Positions 6,867 through 13,380 of a stretch of 17,002 bases of DNA are shown piece after piece. Under the pieces are notes generated by a model. It was not told the DNA's origin, did no database searches, and worked only from the letters and a program-made list of their open reading frames with translations. The stretch lies in contig JAUYMX010000136.1 in NCBI GenBank assembly GCA_030699345.1, positions 1 through 17,002 on the forward strand. The letters run 5' to 3'. Made by a program: the position numbers and the translations under genes. The DNA is from Methylococcaceae bacterium (GTDB lineage Bacteria > Pseudomonadota > Gammaproteobacteria > Methylococcales > Methylomonadaceae). Position 1 is the first letter of the stretch; every line of letters starts with the position of its first letter.

Positions 6867-8647
6867 GCATTATCAGCATGCACAAAGTGACTTTTATCGG
6901 CATGACCGCTGACCGCGATCGCTTATTGGCTGACCTGCAGAAAATGGGCTGTCTGCAAATTATTCCATTGTCGTCAGAGAGCGCAACAGTTGCAGATTCT
7001 GCAGTCAGCGCCGGAGCGCGCGACGCATTGAAGTTTCTGCACACCTATCCGCAGCGCAGACTGCAGGTGCTGGATAAAGAGCAATTTAATGCCGTTGAAG
7101 TTGAACAACAAATTCTGGAAGTCCGGAAGCGCTTACATGACCTGACCGATGAGCGTGACTTTTTAATCAAACGCATCCAGGACATACGTCCGTGGGGCGA
7201 CTTCGTATTGCCATCGTTGCAGGAGATGGGCAACCTGCGGCTGTGGTTCTACGTGGTTCCACATAAAGAGTTAGCAAAAATCCAGGCATCCGAGCGGGTT
7301 TGGGAAATTATCCAGCGCGACAACAAGGCTTGTTACGTCATCGTGGTAGACAAAGAAGAACCTTCGGGTATGCCTGTTCCGCGCATTCACTTTGGTAGCA
7401 AGCCTAGGAATGAACTAGAGGCTCGGCTCAATTTTGTAGAATTAGCCATAGAAGACGCTCAAGCAGAACGGGCTTATTTAACCCGCTGGCATGATTTATT
7501 TCGTGACGGTCTTAATCGACTTGAAGATATAGCGGTTTGTAAGGGCGCTGCGACGCAAGTTTATAGTAACGATTCTGCTTTTGCTTTGCAGGGCTGGGCA
7601 CCGATTGATAGCTTGTCGGCACTTGATGATTACTCGAAAAAGCAGGCATTTTACTTTGCCTCAGCCGCTCCCGACCAAGAAGACAACCCGCCTACCCTGA
7701 TGCGTAATCCATCCTGGCTTAGCGCCGGTGAGGATTTGGTCACTTTTTACATGACACCGGGTTATCAAACTTGGGATCCCTCTGGCGTGGTTTTTATTTC
7801 CTTTACGCTCTTTTTTGCAATGATCATAGCTGACGCCGGTTATGGCGCTCTCTTGGGGCTTGGGTTAATGTTCGGCTGGAGCAAGATGGGGCGCTCATCC
7901 TCGGGTCGCCGTTTTCGTCCGTTACTTTTGTCGGTGGTGGTTGTCTCTCTAGGCGTTGGCGTCCTGTTCGGCAGTTATTTTGGTGTCACGCCTCCCGATG
8001 AATCCTTACTGGGAAAACTCCATATTCTTGAGATAACTGACACCAACCGCATGATGATGATTTCCGTTGTCATCGGTGTTTTCCATATCGTGCTTGCCAA
8101 TGTGATGAACGCCTATCGCTACCCGCATTGGCAAGACAGACTGCCTTCAATCGGCTGGATCGGAGTAATTTTCGGCAGCGTTGCACTGGCTATTAGCGGC
8201 TCAATAGTGCTGTCTGGTTTGCAAGAATTCGGCATCGCCTTAATGTCGATCGGTGCGTTATTAATCGTGTGGTTTACCTCGCCCGGCACCAAACCCATCA
8301 CCCGACTTCTTCATGGCTTAGAAGGACTGACCAAACTGTCCGGCGCGTTAGGGGATGTCTTGAGTTATCTGCGCCTATTCGCGTTGGGTCTTGGCGGCGC
8401 GTCATTGGCTATCGAATTAAACAACATGGCAGCTGACATCTATGCGGGATTCCCAGGAGTCGGCTTGATCTTCGCGCTGCTGATCCTGGTGCTCGGACAC
8501 GGGCTTAATTTAATACTCGGCATTAGCAGCGGCGTCATTCACGGACTACGGCTGAATGTGATCGAGTTTTTCAACTGGGGCCTCAAAGAAGAGGGAACCC
8601 TCTACAAACCATTTAAACAATCAGAGGATAATTTATGGAACCGTTAA
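6863..8647 (+). CDS. ntpI: V-type ATPase membrane subunit I (a-subunit)
   Basis: A 594-residue stator subunit that carries the two ion half-channels next to the proteolipid ring. The N-terminal cytoplasmic arm (about 1-300) has a coiled-coil part (80-110, 185-220). The C-terminal half (about 305-570) has seven or eight membrane helices. The family block FFAMIIADAGYG is at 317-328. The essential arginine is R504 in SYLRLFALGLGG, and the last helix has R563 in GVIHGLRLNVIEFF. It is somewhat shorter than many homologues (about 620-660), mostly in the cytoplasmic arm. A ribosome site AGAGGA (6851-6856) lies in the end of ntpD. Its last 13 bp overlap the start of ntpK. Confidence 0.93.
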   Translation: MSIISMHKVTFIGMTADRDRLLADLQKMGCLQIIPLSSESATVADSAVSAGARDALKFLHTYPQRRLQVLDKEQFNAVEVEQQILEVRKRLHDLTDERDFLIKRIQDIRPWGDFVLPSLQEMGNLRLWFYVVPHKELAKIQASERVWEIIQRDNKACYVIVVDKEEPSGMPVPRIHFGSKPRNELEARLNFVELAIEDAQAERAYLTRWHDLFRDGLNRLEDIAVCKGAATQVYSNDSAFALQGWAPIDSLSALDDYSKKQAFYFASAAPDQEDNPPTLMRNPSWLSAGEDLVTFYMTPGYQTWDPSGVVFISFTLFFAMIIADAGYGALLGLGLMFGWSKMGRSSSGRRFRPLLLSVVVVSLGVGVLFGSYFGVTPPDESLLGKLHILEITDTNRMMMISVVIGVFHIVLANVMNAYRYPHWQDRLPSIGWIGVIFGSVALAISGSIVLSGLQEFGIALMSIGALLIVWFTSPGTKPITRLLHGLEGLTKLSGALGDVLSYLRLFALGLGGASLAIELNNMAADIYAGFPGVGLIFALLILVLGHGLNLILGISSGVIHGLRLNVIEFFNWGLKEEGTLYKPFKQSEDNLWNR

Positions 8648-9081
8648 TTTTAGGACTTGGCTGGCTTGGGCTTTACGCCCCTTTAGGACTGGCGGCGATA
8701 GGCAGTTCTGTAGGCTGCATGCGAGCCGGCAGTGCGGCATGTGGGGCTTTATTGGAAGTTGAAAGCGGTTATGGGCGTTTTATTGGCGTTGCTGCATTGC
8801 CGTCCTCTATTACCATTTATGGCATCGTCGTCACCATGTCTCTGCGTCGGGAATTGACCCTTGAAAACTCTCCGGGAATTTTTGGTTTGGGTGTCCTGAC
8901 CGGATTGGCGCTGTTGTATTGCGCTATTGCTCAGGGCGATGCTTGTACCGCATCAATTAATGCATCAAAAAGTAAGCAGGAAGTTTTTGGTATTTCTATT
9001 GCCCCCGCGGCGCTGATTGAAGGCTTCGCGGTCTTCGCTTTCGTCTTTGCGCTGGTGCTGGCGGCCGACATTCCGAAATAA
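8635..9081 (+). CDS. ntpK: V-type ATPase proteolipid subunit K (c-ring)
   Basis: A 148-residue, four-helix double-hairpin proteolipid that forms the rotor ring. Helices lie at roughly 5-27, 47-69, 83-104 and 122-145. The single ion-carrying carboxylate is E129 in AALIEGFAVF; no acid is present in helix 2, where the matching position is S57. One carboxylate per four helices is the vacuolar arrangement that favours pumping over synthesis. By alignment to Enterococcus hirae NtpK (from memory), Q110 is kept as Q100 in AIAQGD, T64 becomes S58, and Q65 becomes I59 in LPSSITIYG. Losing Q65 removes a sodium ligand, so proton coupling is more likely. Its ribosome site AGAGGA (8623-8628) is inside ntpI. 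Confidence 0.92.
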   Translation: MEPLILGLGWLGLYAPLGLAAIGSSVGCMRAGSAACGALLEVESGYGRFIGVAALPSSITIYGIVVTMSLRRELTLENSPGIFGLGVLTGLALLYCAIAQGDACTASINASKSKQEVFGISIAPAALIEGFAVFAFVFALVLAADIPK

Positions 9082-9100
9082 CCCAGACGAGATCATCATC

Positions 9101-9766
9101 ATGACAGAACAAGAAGCAAGTAAAACCGGCGCCGGCGTTCAGGATCTGGTTGATCGTATTCGCGATCAGGGCGTATTGGCGGCCACTGAGAAAGCAAACA
9201 AGATCATACGGGACGCTGAAGCCAAGTCGGCAAAAATGCTGGCCGATGCCAAGCAGGAAGTTGCAAAGCTGCGCGAAAATGCCCTCATCGAAATTGAGTC
9301 TAACCGTGCCGCCGCGTTGGAAGCGCTGAAATTATCGGCGCGCGATACGGTATTACAACTCAAATCCGGGATTTCTTCGGCGTTTGAAGTGTTTGTGCAG
9401 AAACTGGTGACATCAGCGACGCGCGACGAACAATTTATTAAATCCATTGTCTTGGTGTTAGCGGATCACGCCCAAAAAGAGCTGATTGGCGATAAGGAAA
9501 TCGAGATACTTATCTCTGAATCGATACTCACCGGTCAGCCAAACGAGCAACTAAGAGATCGTACCAAACAAACCATTCTTGGCTTATCGAGTGAGATGCT
9601 GCGCGAGGGCGTTGAGTTGATTCCCTCCAGTGAAATCGAAGGCGGCGCCAGCGTGCGCCTGGTTAAAGACAAGTTGGAAATAGATCTCTCGGACAAAGCT
9701 ATTTCAAAATTGCTTTACCAACGCATTTTGCCCCGCTTCCAATCAATACTCGAAGGTAGCGAATAA
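9101..9766 (+). CDS. ntpE: V-type ATPase subunit E (peripheral stalk)
   Basis: A 221-residue stator subunit. A long charged helix (about 18-90, rich in A, E, K and R, e.g. EKANKIIRDAEAKSAKMLADAKQEV) is followed by a globular C-terminal domain (about 110-221) that caps the head. The start at 9101 (MTEQEASK) is chosen because the open frame from 9017 lies inside ntpK and its first 28 residues do not look like a subunit E N-terminus. The ribosome site is weak. It sits 19 bp after ntpK and 5 bp before the DUF2764 gene. E usually pairs with a G/H helix subunit, and none is encoded here, as in the chlamydial-type operons. The partner is thus either E itself or an unrecognised protein. Confidence 0.88.
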   Translation: MTEQEASKTGAGVQDLVDRIRDQGVLAATEKANKIIRDAEAKSAKMLADAKQEVAKLRENALIEIESNRAAALEALKLSARDTVLQLKSGISSAFEVFVQKLVTSATRDEQFIKSIVLVLADHAQKELIGDKEIEILISESILTGQPNEQLRDRTKQTILGLSSEMLREGVELIPSSEIEGGASVRLVKDKLEIDLSDKAISKLLYQRILPRFQSILEGSE

Positions 9767-9771
9767 GCATC

Positions 9772-10437
9772 ATGGCGGAACAGTACATTACATTGGTCAC
9801 CAGCCTGCCTTATCTGCCGCCGTTCGAAAAGGCCGAGCGGTCGCCGATCACACGCCTGCGACTGGAGCAGCGACTGCACATGTTGGAACCCGACGACGCC
9901 CGGCAACTCGTCATCGCCGAAGCCCTGGTAAGTTGGCGAATGTCGCTATCCAAACCAAAGTCCGACCAAGAAATGTTGTTACGCTGTCGTGCTGCATTGC
10001 AAGACATCAGCCACCCTGCTTTACGCGAATTTGTTGAGTTCAGGCTTGATCAGCAAACCATCCTGGCGGCGTTACGGCAGCGTAAGCATCTCAATGAGTC
10101 GTCGTTTTTAGAGCAGGTAAACGGCGGCAGTCGCTGGGCGAGGGTTATCTCCTCCAATTGGGATAGTCCGGATTTCAAACTGGCTGCGGTATATCCGTGG
10201 ATACCTCAAGCCCGAACCTATATTGAAGCCAATGATGCCGGTGCGCTTGACCGACTAATGATGGGCATCATCTGGGAACAACTTAGCCGTATCGCCGATA
10301 GCAACAGGTTCGGTTTCGAGGCGGTATTCGCTTTCGTTTTAAAATGGGACATTCTTCAAGCCTGGCTCGCACGTGATGCAGGAAAGGCAAAAAGTCGCTT
10401 TCAGGAATTGATTAAAGAGGTAACAAATGTCAGCTGA
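9772..10437 (+). CDS. DUF2764 protein, probable V-ATPase subunit C-like component
   Basis: A 221-residue soluble, helix-rich protein. It has the N-terminal block QYITLVTSLPYLP (4-16) and the C-terminal FEAVFAFVLKWDILQAW (about 184-200), which I recognise as the DUF2764 pattern found between subunits E and A in chlamydial, spirochaetal and Bacteroidetes V-ATPase operons. By position, and because no canonical C (about 330-350 residues) exists here, it is the likely C/d-like link between the shaft and the proteolipid ring; this role is inference. It begins 5 bp after ntpE, and its last 11 bp overlap ntpA. An in-frame CxxC or other cofactor motif is not seen. Retention of the E-DUF2764-A trio argues for a structural role in the complex. 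Confidence 0.8.
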   Translation: MAEQYITLVTSLPYLPPFEKAERSPITRLRLEQRLHMLEPDDARQLVIAEALVSWRMSLSKPKSDQEMLLRCRAALQDISHPALREFVEFRLDQQTILAALRQRKHLNESSFLEQVNGGSRWARVISSNWDSPDFKLAAVYPWIPQARTYIEANDAGALDRLMMGIIWEQLSRIADSNRFGFEAVFAFVLKWDILQAWLARDAGKAKSRFQELIKEVTNVS

Positions 10438-12259
10438 ACAACCGCCATCAAGAACCGCGAAGATAATTGGCGTAAAGGAAAGCCTGGTGCTTATTCAGGT
10501 CGACGAGAATACGCCAATCATGAAGAATGAACTGGGTTACATCTGTGTGGGTAATGAACGGCTAAAAGCCGAAGTGCTGCGTGTCCGCAGGCGTACCGCC
10601 GATATGCAGGTATTCGAAGATACGCGTGGCGTTAAAGTTGGCGACAAGGTGGAGCTGACCGGAGAAATGCTCTCGGCTGTATTAGGTCCGGGTTTGTTGG
10701 GCCAGGTTTTCGATGGCTTGCTTAATCCCTTGCATGCCCTGGCCGATAACTATGGTTTTTTCCTGCCCCGCGGCGTATCGGTTCCTGCTCTCGATCAAAA
10801 AAAATCATGGCATTTTGAGCCTATCGTTGCCGTGGGTGACCGTGTGTCTCCCGGCGGCGTCATCGGCACGGTGCCCGAAGGCGCATTCAAACACAAGATC
10901 ATGCTGCCTTTTAATGAGCCTGAACCTGTTGAAATCACCTGGATTAGGAGCGGCGAAATGGGCGTTGACGAAGTTGTCGCTCGTTATAAGACCAGCAAAG
11001 GGATAGAGCGGAGCATGACTATGTCCCAGCGCTGGGCGGTGCGTAAACCCATACCGGAAGCGCTTATCCGCCGCCGCTATGCTGAACGCCTTTACCCTAC
11101 CGAGCCGATTACGACAGCAACCCGCATTATTGACACGTTTTTCCCCATCGCCCAAGGTGGTACGGGCTGCATCCCCGGCCCGTTCGGTGCGGGTAAAACT
11201 GTCTTGCAAAGCTGTATCGCGCGCTATTCGACGGTTGACATCGTCATCATCGTCGCCTGCGGCGAACGCGCAGGCGAAGTGGTCGAAACCATCACCGAAT
11301 ATCCTGAGGCTAAAGACCCCAGGACGGGCGGCACCTTGATGGATAGAACCATCATTATTTGCAACACCTCGTCAATGCCGGTTGCCGCCCGTGAAGCTTC
11401 CATTTATACCGGCATCACTTTAGGCGAATATTTTCGGCAGATGGGTTATCACGTGCTGCTGATTGCCGATTCCACTTCACGCTGGGCGCAGGCCATGCGT
11501 GAAACCTCGGGGCGAATGGAAGAAATTCCCGGCGAAGAGGCCTTTCCCGCCTATCTTGATTCTTCAGTTAAAAATATTTACGAACGCGCTGGCGTGCTGC
11601 GTTGCCCGGATGGTTCAACGGGCAGTTTAACCATGATCGGCACAGTCTCCCCGGCAGGCGGCAATTTTGAGGAACCGGTGACTCAAGCCACCCTTGGCAC
11701 CGTTAAAACTTTTCTGGGTTTATCCGCCGACCGCGCATACCGGCGTTTTTACCCGGCCATTGATCCGCTGATTTCCTGGTCGCGCTATCTTGATCAACTG
11801 GGATCCTGGTTTACCGGAAATCTTGACGTCAATTGGGTACGCGATGTTAAGTCAATGCAGCAATTGCTTGAACAAGGCGATGGCATCTATCAGATGATGC
11901 AAGTCACCGGTGAAGAAGGTATCACCGAGGAAGACTTTATCACTTGGCAGAAATCTTTATTGCTGGACATGGTCTATCTCCAACAGGATGCGTTCGATGA
12001 AATTGATGCCTGTATGCCCAGGCAACGACAGCTTGAAAGTTTTTGCTTGCTGAAAGGGCTTATCGACGCCGACTATCGGTTTAAGGATAAAGATGAAGCC
12101 AGAGGATTTTTCACTGAACTAACCAGTCTTTATAAGAATTGGAATTACAGCGCGCCAGGCTCGTCTGAGTTCGAACGTTACCGTAAGGAAATTACGGATC
12201 TTGCGACTCAGCATGGATATATCGCACCATCGGAGGCTCAGAGTAGCTTATTGCAGTAA
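10427..12259 (+). CDS. ntpA: V-type ATPase catalytic subunit A
   Basis: Catalytic nucleotide-binding subunit, 610 residues (family about 580-600). The Walker A motif GPFGAGKT is at 251-258, followed by the catalytic glutamate E280 in CGERAGEVVET and DSTSRWAQAMRE (348-359) around Walker B. The A-specific non-homologous insertion lies ahead of the P-loop (about 115-200). The form CGERAGEVVET is like that of bacterial chlamydial/spirochaetal enzymes. A strong ribosome site AAAGAGG (10414-10420) lies within the DUF2764 gene, six bases upstream of the start. It is the last of the seven ATPase genes, an unusual place since A normally stands directly before B. The reading frame is complete. Downstream lies a miniature transposable element that begins 14 bp past the stop. 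Confidence 0.95.
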   Translation: MSAEQPPSRTAKIIGVKESLVLIQVDENTPIMKNELGYICVGNERLKAEVLRVRRRTADMQVFEDTRGVKVGDKVELTGEMLSAVLGPGLLGQVFDGLLNPLHALADNYGFFLPRGVSVPALDQKKSWHFEPIVAVGDRVSPGGVIGTVPEGAFKHKIMLPFNEPEPVEITWIRSGEMGVDEVVARYKTSKGIERSMTMSQRWAVRKPIPEALIRRRYAERLYPTEPITTATRIIDTFFPIAQGGTGCIPGPFGAGKTVLQSCIARYSTVDIVIIVACGERAGEVVETITEYPEAKDPRTGGTLMDRTIIICNTSSMPVAAREASIYTGITLGEYFRQMGYHVLLIADSTSRWAQAMRETSGRMEEIPGEEAFPAYLDSSVKNIYERAGVLRCPDGSTGSLTMIGTVSPAGGNFEEPVTQATLGTVKTFLGLSADRAYRRFYPAIDPLISWSRYLDQLGSWFTGNLDVNWVRDVKSMQQLLEQGDGIYQMMQVTGEEGITEEDFITWQKSLLLDMVYLQQDAFDEIDACMPRQRQLESFCLLKGLIDADYRFKDKDEARGFFTELTSLYKNWNYSAPGSSEFERYRKEITDLATQHGYIAPSEAQSSLLQ

Positions 12260-12265
12260 TACCCT

Positions 12266-12424
12266 CATCATTAGTAACTATTCAGTCTTTAACCTGATTG
12301 AGGCTATGCGTTATTGTGTAGGGTGGATAAGCAACGCGCATCCACCGCATTTGCCGGATGCGCTAGCGCTTATCCAGCCTACGCATGACGGCTCGATCAA
12401 GAGGCTGAATAGTTACCATCATTA
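12266..12424. mobile_element. 143-bp miniature inverted-repeat element (IS66-type ends) with 8-bp target duplication
   Basis: The element spans 12274-12416. Its ends are perfect 12-bp inverted repeats (GTAACTATTCAG at 12274-12285, CTGAATAGTTAC at 12405-12416), with looser pairing further in. It is flanked on both sides by CATCATTA (12266-12273 and 12417-12424), a perfect 8-bp target duplication. Inside is a second palindrome: 12318-12332 pairs with 12368-12382 at 14 of 15 positions, and GCGCATCC (12336-12343) pairs with GGATGCGC (12356-12363). There is no room for a transposase, so it is non-autonomous. Ends starting GTAA with 8-bp duplications fit the IS66 family (known for that family; assignment is inference). 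It separates ntpA from ppk2. Confidence 0.88.
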
Positions 12425-12438
12425 TTGAAGGAGTCACA

Positions 12439-13332
12439 ATGATAAAGAAAAAATACATCAAACTTTTTCACGTCAAACCTGGAAAAAAAATTCATCTTAA
12501 AGACTACGACACCGGCTGGGCTCAGACCGATGAGTTTAAGGAATTGGGTAAGGAGAAAGTAAAAGAACGTGCCAATGCCGTGCTTGAACAAAATGTGCAA
12601 GACCTGGCCGAGGTGCAGCAATTGCTATACGCGGATGATCGTTACTCGCTGTTAATTGTTTTTCAGGCGATGGATGCAGCCGGTAAAGACGGTACCATTA
12701 AGCACGTTATGTCCGGTGTCAATCCGCAAGGGTGTCAGGTTTTCAGTTTCAAAAAACCTTCCAGCGAGGATTTGGATCATAACTTTCTCTGGCGCTACAT
12801 GAAATGCCTGCCGGAAAGAGGCCGAATCGGCATCTTCAACCGCTCATATTACGAAGACGTACTGGTAGTTAAAGTGCATCCTGAACTACTCCAGAACTTA
12901 CCGGATGGCAAAAAAGGCAAGTCATTCTGGGAAAATCGTTACGAAGACATTAATGCATTCGAACGTCATCTCGAACGCAATGGCACAGTAATCCTGAAAT
13001 TTTTCCTGAATGTTTCCAAGAAAGAGCAAAAAAAACGCTTCTTGGAACGCTTGGAACGCCCTGAAAAAAATTGGAAATTTTCGTCCGCTGATCTCGCAGA
13101 GCGAGGGTATTGGGATGATTACCAGGAAGCGTATGAAGACACGATTAACGCTACCAGTACTGACTGGGCCCCTTGGTACATTATTCCCGCCGACAATAAA
13201 TGGATAACGAGAGCTTTAGTGGCGGACATTATCACGTCGACATTGAATGATCTCGATTTGAAATTTCCTGAGTTGGATGATGAACAGCTCAAATTATTGG
13301 AGCAGTCCAAAAAAGCACTTAATGAGGAATAA
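12439..13332 (+). CDS. ppk2: PPK2-family polyphosphate kinase (polyphosphate:nucleotide phosphotransferase)
   Basis: A 297-residue single-domain cytosolic kinase that moves phosphate between polyphosphate and nucleoside mono- or diphosphates. Walker A is AMDAAGKDG (77-85), Walker B is FNRSYYEDV (133-141), and the lid region with its arginines and lysines runs about 195-230 (KKRFLERLERPEKNWKFS). The N-terminal segment (about 1-45) matches the short one-domain group annotated as PPK2-related 1. Whether it acts on AMP, ADP or both cannot be read off by eye. The ribosome site AAGGAG (12428-12433) is ideal and lies just outside the transposable element. Without that element the gene would start 28 bp after ntpA, so it was probably part of the ATPase operon and may still be co-transcribed. 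Confidence 0.92.
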   Translation: MIKKKYIKLFHVKPGKKIHLKDYDTGWAQTDEFKELGKEKVKERANAVLEQNVQDLAEVQQLLYADDRYSLLIVFQAMDAAGKDGTIKHVMSGVNPQGCQVFSFKKPSSEDLDHNFLWRYMKCLPERGRIGIFNRSYYEDVLVVKVHPELLQNLPDGKKGKSFWENRYEDINAFERHLERNGTVILKFFLNVSKKEQKKRFLERLERPEKNWKFSSADLAERGYWDDYQEAYEDTINATSTDWAPWYIIPADNKWITRALVADIITSTLNDLDLKFPELDDEQLKLLEQSKKALNEE

Positions 13333-13335
13333 TCC

Positions 13336-13380
13336 ATGAACAATCTTAATCGCTCAGTGTTGCGCAGTACCTGTTCATAA
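13336..13380 (+). CDS. 14-codon leader ORF coupled to the SulP gene
   Basis: An ATG at 13336 opens a 14-codon frame (MNNLNRSVLRSTCS) whose TAA shares one base with the ATG of the SulP gene (TAATG, 13378-13382). A ribosome site GAGG (13324-13327) precedes it at suitable distance, inside the end of ppk2. The SulP start has no ribosome site of its own, and its frame upstream is closed by a stop at 13347-13349. Ribosomes could therefore reach SulP by reinitiation after reading this peptide. The peptide has no recognisable function; the arrangement may also be chance. Confidence 0.4.
   Translation: MNNLNRSVLRSTCS

Noticed and set aside
9017..9100. Longer N-terminus for subunit E
   Set aside because: The extension lies wholly within ntpK and does not resemble a subunit E start. 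The ATG at 9101 gives a normal-length protein.
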